64,000 bases of DNA, from NCBI RefSeq assembly GCF_017643475.1, contig NZ_JAEPNI010000002.1:248001-312000 (forward strand), in the 5' to 3' direction. The stretch is from Maricaulis sp. (GTDB lineage Bacteria > Pseudomonadota > Alphaproteobacteria > Caulobacterales > Maricaulaceae). Below the pieces are notes generated by a model. It was not told where the DNA came from. It made no database searches and worked only from the letters and a program-made list of their open reading frames with translations. Position numbers and translations under genes: made by a program. Positions 52,080 through 60,437 of the stretch are shown here, piece after piece (the first letter of the stretch is position 1; each line of letters starts with the position of its first letter).

Positions 52080-53261
52080 ATGTTTTCCCAAACCCTCGCG
52101 GTCACCATGATCAATCTCCGCTCCATCCCGCAAAGATGGGCGCTGTCACTGGCCACGGTTTTCTCGATCGCCCTCGTTGTTGCCGTCCTGCTCGGTTTTC
52201 TGGCCATGGCCAATGGCTTCCGCGCGACGCTCTCTTCAACGGGTTCCGATGATGTCGCGATCATGCTGCGCGGCGGCTCCCAGGCCGAACTCAATTCCGG
52301 CCTCAGCCTCGACCAGCAACGCCTGATCGAGGAAGCCCCCGGCATTGCGCGCGATGCTGAGGGCGAAGCCATTGTGTCCGGCGAACTCTATGTCATCGTC
52401 GATGGCATCAAGCGCTCCAGCCAGACCGAGGCCAATCTGCCCTTGCGCGGCGTCGGCGCAGCTGCACCGTCCCTGCGCGACAATTTTTCCATTGTCGAGG
52501 GCCGCATGTTCGAGGTCGGTTCGAACGAACTTCTGGTGGGGCAATCGGTTCAGCGTGAGTTTGAAGGCTTTGACCTTGGCCAATCCATCCGCCTCGGCAC
52601 GAATGAATGGGTCGTCGTCGGCACATTCTCGACCGGCGGGTCTGTCTTCGAGAGTGAAATCTGGGCCGATCTCGGCACCATCCAGAACCTCTATCAGCGT
52701 GGTACGTCCATCCAGTCCATCCGCGCCCAGCTGTCCTCCCCGGAGGCCATCGAGGAGCTGAGAACCTATGCCGAGAACGAGCCTCGCCTCAATCTGGATA
52801 TCAATAACGAGGTCGAGTATTTCGCTGAACAGGCTGGCGGCACCTCCGACCTGATCATGTTCCTGGGTTGGCCGCTGGCCATCGCCATGGCGGTGGGTGC
52901 GCTAGCGGGGGCCTGGAACACCATGTATTCATCGGTGGATACGCGGATGAAGGAGATCGCCACCCTGCGTGCCATCGGCTTCTCGGGCAGTTCCGCAGCG
53001 ATCGGCACCATGGTGGAGAGCCTGCTGCTGGCCGCACTCGGCGGACTTGTTGGCGCGCTGGCGGTCTATCTGGTGTTTGACGGTATCAGCGCGTCGACGC
53101 TGGGCAGTGGTTTCACCCAGGTCGTATTCTCATTCGCCGTGACCAGCGATGCCGTGTTCGGCGGGATCATCCTGGCGTTGATCGTCGGCTTCCTGGGCGG
53201 GTTCGTGCCCGCATTGCGCGCCGCACGGGTGCCTTTGCTGGCTGTGCACCGCTCCAGCTAG
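52080..53261 (+). CDS. ABC transporter permease (MacB/FtsX type), second
   Basis: 393 residues with the same layout: an N-terminal helix (about 18-42), a periplasmic domain (about 45-265) and the FtsX core (helices near 275-300, 325-350 and 358-385). GGAGG stands before ATG 52080; a longer frame from 52047 would overlap the first permease. Its periplasmic region lacks cysteines. It ends a four-gene exporter operon and overlaps the converging HAD-like gene by four bases. Confidence 0.88.
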   Translation: MFSQTLAVTMINLRSIPQRWALSLATVFSIALVVAVLLGFLAMANGFRATLSSTGSDDVAIMLRGGSQAELNSGLSLDQQRLIEEAPGIARDAEGEAIVSGELYVIVDGIKRSSQTEANLPLRGVGAAAPSLRDNFSIVEGRMFEVGSNELLVGQSVQREFEGFDLGQSIRLGTNEWVVVGTFSTGGSVFESEIWADLGTIQNLYQRGTSIQSIRAQLSSPEAIEELRTYAENEPRLNLDINNEVEYFAEQAGGTSDLIMFLGWPLAIAMAVGALAGAWNTMYSSVDTRMKEIATLRAIGFSGSSAAIGTMVESLLLAALGGLVGALAVYLVFDGISASTLGSGFTQVVFSFAVTSDAVFGGIILALIVGFLGGFVPALRAARVPLLAVHRSS

Positions 53262-54034
53262 CCGTAATAATCGTCCTCCGCCTCACGAAGCTTTTCTTCG
53301 TCTTTGTGGGGCGGGAGGATTTCCATCTTCACGTGGCGACGGCGATTGGTGGAGATGACGAAAAAGCGTTTCTCCGGATAGTCCAGCTTGGACTGGAGCA
53401 TGGCCGAGGTGATCAGGTCGACGTTTTTCAGGTCATCATCCGACATGCCGAAGGAATGCGGCAGGCTGCGGCCGTAGCGTTCAAGGCCGATCTCCACACA
53501 TTGGTGGATGGCCTCGCGCTTGAGCGCGGCCGTGGTCAGGTGGGTGCCCAACTCCTCGCGCACTTCCGGGTTGGAGACCGGATAGATCGCCAGGTAGTCG
53601 GGTTCTTCCGGCAGGTGACCGGAATCAACCAGCAGCTTGATGCCTGCCTTGATGATCTCGCGGGAGTGCTGGCGCGCGGTGATGATGGCGATCGGGCGAC
53701 GCTTGAGTACGGCGTATTTGAATATCTTCCAGGACGGCCCCCGCCAGTTGGCCGTATCCAGGGCCCGGCGGACGTCGCGCAGCAGGTATTCCTCGCCATT
53801 GCGGTCCTGGCCATCAGCGAATTCGCGATAGGACCGCGCCGGCGGATCGGCCCAGTCTTCCCACAGGCCAGGCACACCGAGATAGGCTTTGATCTCTTCA
53901 TACTCATGCTGGCGCATGGGCCGCTCCTCACCGGTCATGGTGTTGAGCAGGTGCACACGTGTCGGCAGGTGCAGGATATTTTCGTCGATGTCGAAAAAAT
54001 AGAAACTCTGACGCTGGTCCAAGGTCTTCTCCAT
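53258..54034 (-). CDS. HAD-like protein of unknown substrate
   Basis: 258 residues. The N-terminal FFDIDENILHLPT has the HAD motif I pattern DxDxN/T, and AIITARQHS resembles motif II (the Thr after the second strand), while GMSDDDLKNVDL supplies the acidic motif III/IV region. The cap (about 45-120) is acidic and Trp/Arg-rich (WEDWADPPARSYREFAD). ATG 54034 is chosen over TTG 54037. It follows dihydroorotase by 23 bases. The family appears in alphaproteobacteria as a conserved unknown; phosphatase activity is likely but unproven. Confidence 0.75.
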   Translation of the reverse strand: MEKTLDQRQSFYFFDIDENILHLPTRVHLLNTMTGEERPMRQHEYEEIKAYLGVPGLWEDWADPPARSYREFADGQDRNGEEYLLRDVRRALDTANWRGPSWKIFKYAVLKRRPIAIITARQHSREIIKAGIKLLVDSGHLPEEPDYLAIYPVSNPEVREELGTHLTTAALKREAIHQCVEIGLERYGRSLPHSFGMSDDDLKNVDLITSAMLQSKLDYPEKRFFVISTNRRRHVKMEILPPHKDEEKLREAEDDYYG

Positions 54035-54057
54035 CAACTCTGCCTCACGCTTACAGC

Positions 54058-55395
54058 TTATTGCTTTGGAAGCGCTTCCAGGAACTTAACAGGCTCGCCC
54101 AGCCCGTGCCCGACCAGCTCGTCATCGCGCATCACCGTCTTGCCGCGCACGATGGTCATAATCGGCCAGCCCTTGACGGTGCGTCCGTGGAACGGCGTCC
54201 AGCCGGACTTGGAGGCGGACCATTCATCGGTGATCTCACGCGAGTGGTTCATGTCGACAATGGTGAAATCGGCATCCCAGCCCGCCGCCATACGGCCCTT
54301 GCCGGACAGACCGAAAATGCGCTGCACGCCGTGCGAGGTCAGGTCGACAAAACGCTCCAGCGTCAGCCGGCCCGCATTGACGTGATCCAGCATGACCGGA
54401 ACCAGGGTCTGCACGCCCGGCATGCCGGACGGGCTTTGCGGATAGGGCTTGGCCTTTTCTTCCAGCGTGTGCGGCGCGTGATCGGAACCGATAACGTCGA
54501 CAACACCGCGCTGCAGTCCGCGCCACAGGCCCGCAATATGATGCGCCTCGCGCACCGGCGGGTTCATCTGGGCGCGGCCCTTGATCTCTTCGTAGATGCC
54601 CGGCGCTTCCAGCGTCAGGTGCTGGGGCGTCGCTTCGACACTGGCGATATCGCGATGCTGGGCCAGGAATTCCATTTCCTCGGCGGTGGAGATGTGCAGC
54701 ACATGGATGCGCTTGCCCGTCTTGCGCGCCAGGCGTACCAGGCGTTTCGTGCTCATCATTGCCGCTTCCGGATCGCGCACGACCGGGTGGCTGGTCCAGT
54801 CGCCCTCAACGGCGAGCCCACGGCGCTCGGCGAGGCGGTACTCGTCTTCGGAGTGGAAAGCCGCCCGGCGCTGGATGGAGTTGAGCACACGCTCCACACC
54901 TTCATCATCCTGCACCAGGAGGGAGCCGGTGGAGGCGCCCATGAAGACCTTCACACCACAACAGCCCAGCATGCGCTCCATCTCGCCCAGAACGCCCGTA
55001 TTCTCGTTGGTCGCGCCGGCATAGAAGGCATGGTCGCAATGCATGCGATCCTTGGCCCGGTTGAGCTTGTCGATCAGCATGTCCGGCGACGTCGTCGTCG
55101 GCTCGGTATTGGGCATTTCGAAGACAGCCGTCACACCGCCCAGCACCGCACACAGGGATCCGGACTGGAGGTCCTCTTTCCACTCCATGCCCGGCTCGCG
55201 GAAATGCACCTGGCTGTCGATGACGCCGGGCAGCACGGTCAGGCCGGTACAGTCGATCACCTCGCCGGCCGAGGCCTGGCTGAGATCACCGATCTCCACC
55301 GTCTTGCCATCAATGATGCCTACATCCGCCCGGCCGCGACCGGAGTGATTTACTACTTCGCCGCCCTTGAGCAGCAAGTCGAATGTCTGGCTCAT
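54058..55395 (-). CDS. pyrC: Dihydroorotase (class I, PyrC-like)
   Basis: 445-residue amidohydrolase. Metal ligands are visible: DSQVHFREPG, the carboxylated-lysine segment GVKVFMGAS, VLHISTAEE and GSDHAPHTLEEK. The length and the PNTEPTTTSP block agree with class I dihydroorotases or the related allantoinases. It converts carbamoyl-aspartate to dihydroorotate in pyrimidine synthesis. No other pyr gene is close; it overlaps a glycosyltransferase gene by four bases. Allantoinase or hydantoinase activity is a less likely alternative. Confidence 0.88.
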   Translation of the reverse strand: MSQTFDLLLKGGEVVNHSGRGRADVGIIDGKTVEIGDLSQASAGEVIDCTGLTVLPGVIDSQVHFREPGMEWKEDLQSGSLCAVLGGVTAVFEMPNTEPTTTSPDMLIDKLNRAKDRMHCDHAFYAGATNENTGVLGEMERMLGCCGVKVFMGASTGSLLVQDDEGVERVLNSIQRRAAFHSEDEYRLAERRGLAVEGDWTSHPVVRDPEAAMMSTKRLVRLARKTGKRIHVLHISTAEEMEFLAQHRDIASVEATPQHLTLEAPGIYEEIKGRAQMNPPVREAHHIAGLWRGLQRGVVDVIGSDHAPHTLEEKAKPYPQSPSGMPGVQTLVPVMLDHVNAGRLTLERFVDLTSHGVQRIFGLSGKGRMAAGWDADFTIVDMNHSREITDEWSASKSGWTPFHGRTVKGWPIMTIVRGKTVMRDDELVGHGLGEPVKFLEALPKQ

Positions 55396-56354
55396 TGTTC
55401 TTCTGTCCTTTGCAAGAGAGATATGGCGGCTTCATACGCCGCCTCGACGTCGAGGTCGAGCATCAGGCTTTCCGGCTGGAAACGCCGCTTGTTCTTGAAA
55501 CGCGCATAATGTTCCTCAAACGAGGTGGCGCCGCGCACCACCGCCGTGTTTTCACCCCAGGGCCCGTAGAGCCGGTCATCCGTTGGCCCCATCAACCCCA
55601 GCGTAGGTGTCCCGGCCGCAGCAGAGATATGCATCAGCCCGCTGTCATTACCGATATAGAGGCGCGGACGGTGCAGACAGGCTGCCACATCATCCAGCGC
55701 CAGCTTACCGGTCAGGTCGAGCACCTGGTCGTTCTCCAGCGCATCGAGAATGGGCGTGGCGGCATCATGATCGCCCGGACCGCCGAATATCGCGACTTTC
55801 GCGCCGGCCATCGGGCCGTCGGCAGCGATCAGGCGTTTGAGCAGTTCACCGAAGCGCTCGCCCGGCCAGACCTTGTATGGTGCCGAGGCAGAGGGACAAA
55901 CGGCCAGCCAGGGCTGTTTGTCATTGAGGGTTTCCAGCGCGCCTCTGTGGCCGTCATCGGACACGTAGAGCGTCGGATCCGGCACATGACCAAGGCGCAG
56001 GATGGAGGCCGCTTCCTCGACCTTGTTGATCGGGGTTTCCGGGCGTTTGAGGATGCGGCGCTTTTTCGTCCAGAGGAAATAGCTGGTGCCCGAGCCGCGG
56101 ATATCCACCACCAGGTCCCAGCGCTTTTTGACCGTGCGCTGCCACAGGTCCATCCAGTGACCACCGCCCTTTTTCTTGGCCATGACGATGATCTCGTCTA
56201 GGCGCGGCAGGGCGCGAAACAGCGGCTCGGCCAGCGGACCACAGGCAATCGTGAAACGCGCCTCGGGGCGGGTCTCGAGCAAATGCTGCAGGATGCCGGA
56301 ATTGATCACGGCATCGCCGATCCGGGTCGAAGTGATGAAAAGCACGCGTTCCAT
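55392..56354 (-). CDS. Glycosyltransferase family 9 (heptosyltransferase-like)
   Basis: 320 residues of the ADP-heptose:LPS heptosyltransferase fold (two Rossmann domains). Markers are MERVLFITSTRIGDAVINSG at the start, WDLVVDIRGSG, AVCPSASAPYKVWPGERFGEL and the C-terminal YIGNDSGLMHISAAAGTP followed by LMGPTDDRLYGPWG. It probably adds a sugar to the lipopolysaccharide core. Start at 56354 is set by the homology; the frame is open further upstream but overlaps the divergent ygfZ gene. It begins the GT9-dihydroorotase-HAD operon. Confidence 0.88.
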   Translation of the reverse strand: MERVLFITSTRIGDAVINSGILQHLLETRPEARFTIACGPLAEPLFRALPRLDEIIVMAKKKGGGHWMDLWQRTVKKRWDLVVDIRGSGTSYFLWTKKRRILKRPETPINKVEEAASILRLGHVPDPTLYVSDDGHRGALETLNDKQPWLAVCPSASAPYKVWPGERFGELLKRLIAADGPMAGAKVAIFGGPGDHDAATPILDALENDQVLDLTGKLALDDVAACLHRPRLYIGNDSGLMHISAAAGTPTLGLMGPTDDRLYGPWGENTAVVRGATSFEEHYARFKNKRRFQPESLMLDLDVEAAYEAAISLLQRTEEQ

Positions 56355-56420
56355 GGGCGCCGGGGATAACCCGCACCGCCCCTCTTGGCCAGCCAGCGCT
56401 GCAATGCCATATGCTAAGGC

Positions 56421-57233
56421 ATGACCAGTGATGCCATTTTTCAACTGCCCGAACGCGCCATCCTGCGGCTGGTGGGCCCGGACACCCGCGCCCTGCTGCA
56501 ACGCGTGATCACCGCCGATGTCGAGAATTTCCCGGTCGGCATCGCCCGCCCCGGCGCCCTGCTGACACCCCAGGGCAAGATCATCTGTGATTTCATGATG
56601 TTTTCTCGCAAGAACGGGATCGATATCGATATCCATGAAAGCGCAGGCACGGCCCTGCTGAAACGCCTGACGATGTACCGACTCAAGGCGGATGTGACCC
56701 TGTCGCACGAAACCGCCCTGCATGCGCTCTGGTCCACCGCCGCCTTCGAGGGTGCCAGCGAGGATCCGCGTCTGCCCGGCCAGCTATGGCGGGCGGTGAG
56801 CGATGCGGACCATGAAACACGCCCGCTCGATGCGATCGAGATTCCTGCTGGCATCCCCGCCTTCGGTCGCGATTATGGCGAGGCCGAAGTGTTTCCAACC
56901 GATGTGAACCTGGACGTTTATGGCGGCGTCGGCTGGACCAAGGGCTGTTTCATTGGCCAGGAAGTCGTCTCCCGCATGAAACGTCGCGGCACCATCCGCA
57001 AGCGCTCCCTGGCCGTGACCTTTGACGGCGAGGCTCCGCCCGCAGGCAGCACGCTCAAGGCGGGTGACACGAGCATTGGCGAGATCACCTCCAGCCGCGA
57101 AGACCAGGCGGTCGCCCTGGTGCGGCTGGACAAGCTGGATAAGGCCGAGGGCACGCTGGGCGCCGATGACATAACTGCCTCGACAACCGTTCCCGACGCG
57201 CTCAAGCCAGAACCGGCAGCGGAACGCATCTGA
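56421..57233 (+). CDS. ygfZ: Folate-binding protein YgfZ
   Basis: 270 residues with the family signature KGCFIGQEVVSRMK (the reactive Cys in KGC(F/Y)xGQE) and an N-terminal RLVGPDTRALLQRVITADV. It is the tetrahydrofolate-dependent factor that helps build and repair iron-sulfur clusters. Divergent from the GT9 gene with 66 bases between starts. Its stop overlaps the start of tag (TGATG). Confidence 0.93.
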   Translation: MTSDAIFQLPERAILRLVGPDTRALLQRVITADVENFPVGIARPGALLTPQGKIICDFMMFSRKNGIDIDIHESAGTALLKRLTMYRLKADVTLSHETALHALWSTAAFEGASEDPRLPGQLWRAVSDADHETRPLDAIEIPAGIPAFGRDYGEAEVFPTDVNLDVYGGVGWTKGCFIGQEVVSRMKRRGTIRKRSLAVTFDGEAPPAGSTLKAGDTSIGEITSSREDQAVALVRLDKLDKAEGTLGADDITASTTVPDALKPEPAAERI

Positions 57234-57814
57234 TGCAGCACCGCTGTGCCTGGGTGAACACGCCTGATCCGATCTATGCCGAGTATCACGACACTGAATG
57301 GGGTGTGCCGGAATATGATAGCCGGGCCTTGTGGGAAAAGCTGATCCTGGACGGTTTCCAGGCCGGTCTGTCGTGGATCACCATCCTGCGCAAGCGCGAG
57401 AATTTCCGCACCGCCTTTGACGGTTTCGAGCCGGAGATCATCGCCCGGTATGACGAGGCCAGGATCGAGACCCTGCTGGGCAATGCTGGCATCATCCGCT
57501 CGCGATCCAAGATCGAGGCGACGATCGGCAATGCCCGCGCCTATCTGGACATGCGGGATCGAGATATCGATTTCTCAGATTATCTCTGGGATTTTGTCGA
57601 TGGCACACCGATCCAGAACCGGTTCCGGACGATGGCGGACATCCCGGCCAAGACGGCGCTGAGCGAGCAGATCTCGAAGGATCTCAAGAAACGGGGTTTC
57701 AAGTTTGCAGGTCCGGTGATCGTCTATGCCTTCATGCAGGCCATGGGCATGGTCAATGACCACGAAGTCACTTGCCCCCGCCACCGAGAGGTGCAAGCCT
57801 TCATCCGTGGCTGA
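57233..57814 (+). CDS. tag: DNA-3-methyladenine glycosylase I
   Basis: 193 residues. Zinc-site residues typical of Tag are present: the Cys in MQHRCAWV, the His in YHDTEWG and the C-terminal His and Cys in DHEVTCPRH. The helix-hairpin region LSWITILRKRENFRTAFDGF and RSRSKIEATIGNARAYL are also diagnostic. It removes 3-methyladenine from DNA. Translationally coupled to ygfZ. Confidence 0.96.
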   Translation: MQHRCAWVNTPDPIYAEYHDTEWGVPEYDSRALWEKLILDGFQAGLSWITILRKRENFRTAFDGFEPEIIARYDEARIETLLGNAGIIRSRSKIEATIGNARAYLDMRDRDIDFSDYLWDFVDGTPIQNRFRTMADIPAKTALSEQISKDLKKRGFKFAGPVIVYAFMQAMGMVNDHEVTCPRHREVQAFIRG

Positions 57815-57843
57815 TCAGGCGTAGTGTGTAAAGGACCGCACAG

Positions 57844-58080
57844 ATGAAAACGATGATTGCACGTCTCTCCCTTATTGGATTTTCCGCCGCGAGCATCGCT
57901 GGTTGCGCCAGCTTTGACGGCTTTGACCGAGATGATTATCCGCGGGCCGACGAGCTTGGCCCCAATGACTGCTACCAGTCCGGCCCTCACGACCCGACCG
58001 CGCCGGGCGAATGGATCTGCCCGGACGAAACCGGTCACGACCGCGTCCAGCCCCGTCATCGTGTGGAAGACCGGGATTAG
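57844..58080 (+). CDS. Small lipoprotein
   Basis: 78 residues with a clear lipoprotein signal (lipobox IAGC, about residue 21). The mature part is short, acidic and has two more cysteines (NDCYQSG and EWICPDE) that could form a disulfide. AAGGA lies before the ATG, 30 bases after tag. No family recognised. Confidence 0.72.
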   Translation: MKTMIARLSLIGFSAASIAGCASFDGFDRDDYPRADELGPNDCYQSGPHDPTAPGEWICPDETGHDRVQPRHRVEDRD

Positions 58081-58210
58081 GGCGCAGCTAGACACTTTTC
58101 GTCCAACCGGAAGCATACCTGAGCTAGAGCCGGGGCGCACGAGCTGCGCCGTAGGCGACAAGCAGTCTACTCGTGCGTCGTAATGACAAAACCGCGCGTG
58201 ACCCGACGAG

Positions 58211-58576
58211 TTACAGCTGCGCAATCCCCACAAGAAACACCGTCCCGCAGATCAGGGTCACAATTGCGGAGATGCCAGCAAACAAAACTGCCGCGATTTT
58301 TTGGTCGAAGCTATTGAAGCTAATACCCTTGGTGATGAGCCCCCTCAGCAAAACCACGGTCAAGACAAACACCAGAACGCGGTCAAGCCAGAGCCATTGT
58401 GGATTGCCATCGCGAAAAGCACTCATGCTGAACGCGAAATACGCCAGCGACATCAGCGCGAACACCAAAACGCAAAGCGCCGTAAGCGCCTTTCCTGCAA
58501 GCCCAGTCAACTGCCTGCTTCTCCTACCAGCATTGAGGGAACATAGCCGCACAACCTCAACAAGGTCTTGCAGCAT
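58211..58576 (-). CDS. Small membrane protein of unknown function
   Basis: 121 residues with three hydrophobic helices (about 28-50, 62-80 and 93-118). The region is somewhat less GC-rich than its neighbours and the ribosome site is weak. No family recognised. It stands alone beside the palindromic repeats. Confidence 0.55.
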   Translation of the reverse strand: MLQDLVEVVRLCSLNAGRRSRQLTGLAGKALTALCVLVFALMSLAYFAFSMSAFRDGNPQWLWLDRVLVFVLTVVLLRGLITKGISFNSFDQKIAAVLFAGISAIVTLICGTVFLVGIAQL

Positions 58577-58627
58577 ATCACATCTTTTCGCATTCCGGGC
58601 GAACCCAATGCCGCCCCCCCTTTACCC

Positions 58628-58752
58628 CTTAAATCTTATGCCGAGATCGGGCCGTACAGGGTTTCTCAGGTCAAGGGTGAAACCGCGACGCGGCGCTGCG
58701 CGCCCTTGACCTGAGAAACCCTGTACGGCGTCCTGCCTGCATGAGATTTAAG
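58628..58752. repeat. 125-bp element with a perfect 26-bp inverted repeat
   Basis: Inner arms 58652-58677 (beginning CCGTACAGGGTTTCTCAGG) and 58703-58728 are exact reverse complements over 26 bases, separated by 25 GC-rich bases. Outer arms CTTAAATCTTATGC (58628-58641) and GCATGAGATTTAAG (58739-58752) are complementary in 13 of 14 positions. The whole is one long cruciform-capable element with no gene in it. Confidence 0.85.
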
Positions 58753-58806
58753 CCTTGTTCCCTCCGCTGGAGGCCAGGATTACTCGACTCATCCTCGCCC
58801 CACCGC

Positions 58807-58923
58807 CGTCACCCTGACGAAGGTCAGGGCCCAGTTCGTCGAGCACAAGGATTTCAGGAAAATGAACCTTCTGGAACAGGCCCCAGCCCCAGGAACTGGG
58901 TCCTGACCTTCGTCAGGATGACG
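58807..58923. repeat. 117-bp palindromic intergenic element
   Basis: Two 28-base arms, 58807-58834 (CGTCACCCTGACGAAGG...) and 58896-58923, are complementary with two mismatches. The arms contain GTCA(C/T)CCTGACGAAGG, close to the outer arm of the element at 27499-27619, so both belong to a related REP/MITE-like family. No coding frame of its own. Confidence 0.8.
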
Positions 58924-59046
58924 CCGTGTTTTACCAAGGTCCATTTCCCGACGCTTACGAACTGCCCCCAATCGCAGCTTTCCCCGTGACCTGTCGCAGC
59001 AATCTCACTAGGTTCCGCGGTTCCTGATCGCGTTGGAGTAAGCGCC

Positions 59047-60162
59047 ATGAATGCCGTTATCCGTTCCACCGGCCTGTGGACACCGGACGAGAGTGTCTCG
59101 AACGAGGAGCTCGTGGAATGCTTCAACGCCTGGGTCGAGAAGCATAATGCCGAACATGCCGACGCCATCGAGCGCGGCTCGGTAGAACCGCTCAACCCCT
59201 CCTCCACCGCCTTCATCGAGAAAGCGTCCGGCATCAAGTCGCGCTACACGATCGATAAGGCTGGCGTACTGGATGTGGATCGCATGCGCCCGCGCATTGC
59301 ACCGCGCCCGGACGAGGACATTTGTCTGATGGCGGAAGCGGGTGTCGCGGCAGCGAAGCAGGCACTGGAAACGGCAGGCCGTGACGCGGCTGACGTCGAT
59401 GCGGTGATCTGTTCCGCCACATCCATGCAGCGCACCTATCCATGCATCGCTGTCGAGATCCAGCAGGCGCTGGGCATCGAGGGTTTTGGCTACGACATGT
59501 CGGTCGCGTGTTCCTCCGGCACATTCGGCATGATCTCAGCGATCAACATGATCAAGACCGGCATGGCCCGGTCGGTGCTGGTCGTCACACCGGAAATCAC
59601 CACGCCGCAGCTCAATTTCCGGGATCGGGACAGTCATTTCATCTTTGGCGATGTCGCCGTAGCGGTGCTGATCGAGGCCGAGGACATCGCCGGGGACGGT
59701 GGCTGGGACATCATGATGACACGCATGATGACGAAGTTCTCCAACAATATCCGCTCGAATTTCGGTTTCCTGAATGCCTCCGAAGACCCCGAGCCGGAGT
59801 TCCAGGACCGCTATTTTGTCCAGGAGGGCCGCAAGGTTTTCAAGGAAGTCTGCCCGATGGTCATCGAGATGATCCTGGGGGACCTGGCGAAACAGGACCT
59901 AACCGCGTCCGACATGAAACGCCTGTGGCTGCACCAGGCCAATATCAACATGAACCAGATGATTGCGCGCAAGGTCTTTGACCGCGATTTCGAACCGCAT
60001 GAAGCGCCGGTCGTTCTGGACGAGTTTGCCAATATCGCCGGCGCCGGATCGCTGGTCGCCTTCCACCGTCACAGCGATGATTTCGAAGCAGGCGAAAAGG
60101 GGCTGATCTGTTCCTTTGGTGCGGGTTATTCGGCTGGTTCGATCTACGTGCAGAAGCGCTGA
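59047..60162 (+). CDS. Beta-ketoacyl-ACP synthase III-like enzyme (first copy)
   Basis: 371 residues of the thiolase fold KAS III group. The triad is Cys155 in VACSSGTFG, His296 in LHQANI and Asn329 in FANIAGAG. The N-terminal inserted stretch (about 25-75) makes it longer than E. coli FabH (317). It would condense an acyl donor with malonyl-ACP or a second acyl-CoA. Its closest visible relative is the gene at 61891-63006, of identical length. GGAG stands before the ATG. It is not in a fab cluster. Confidence 0.88.
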   Translation: MNAVIRSTGLWTPDESVSNEELVECFNAWVEKHNAEHADAIERGSVEPLNPSSTAFIEKASGIKSRYTIDKAGVLDVDRMRPRIAPRPDEDICLMAEAGVAAAKQALETAGRDAADVDAVICSATSMQRTYPCIAVEIQQALGIEGFGYDMSVACSSGTFGMISAINMIKTGMARSVLVVTPEITTPQLNFRDRDSHFIFGDVAVAVLIEAEDIAGDGGWDIMMTRMMTKFSNNIRSNFGFLNASEDPEPEFQDRYFVQEGRKVFKEVCPMVIEMILGDLAKQDLTASDMKRLWLHQANINMNQMIARKVFDRDFEPHEAPVVLDEFANIAGAGSLVAFHRHSDDFEAGEKGLICSFGAGYSAGSIYVQKR

Positions 60163-60264
60163 TCACCGCGCCTCGCCGGTCATTGATACCTCCGCATCGA
60201 ACAGGCGACCGTTTCTGACGCCCCTGCCTGTCAGCTTGACCCCGTCAGCAACGGAGGTCTCTGC

Positions 60265-60348
60265 ATGCGCGCCCTGGAATTCCTGTCCAAGCTTCTCAAC
60301 ACCGTTATCGCAGTGGCCTTTGTCATTGCGCTGGCCGGTGTGTGGTAA
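60265..60348 (+). CDS. 27-residue single-helix membrane peptide
   Basis: An ATG at 60265 with GGAGG five bases upstream opens a 27-residue frame ending at TAA 60348. The peptide is MRALEFLSK followed by a hydrophobic helix (LLNTVIAVAFVIALAGVW). A strong ribosome site and membrane helix make translation likely. It lies between the KAS III gene and the amtB terminator. No family recognised. Confidence 0.5.
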   Translation: MRALEFLSKLLNTVIAVAFVIALAGVW

Positions 60349-60353
60349 AAAAA

Positions 60354-60379
60354 GGCCCGGTAGCGCTTGCTACCGGGCC
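60354..60379 (-). terminator. Terminator of amtB
   Basis: Perfect 11-bp stem GGCCCGGTAGC/GCTACCGGGCC with loop GCTT, followed on the minus strand by seven T. Confidence 0.9.
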
Positions 60380-60437
60380 AGTGAAACGTCTCAAACCGGG
60401 GAGGAGTGGTTTAGACGCGAAACTTGGTCGGGGCCGG

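Noticed and set aside
55392-56723. GT9 gene start at 56723
   Set aside because: The upstream 123 codons overlap the divergent ygfZ gene and show no family similarity; ATG 56354 begins with the usual RVLFI strand.
58621-58760. Rho-independent terminator pair
   Set aside because: The 26-bp arms are far longer than needed and there is no T-run on either side, so it is listed as a repeat element.
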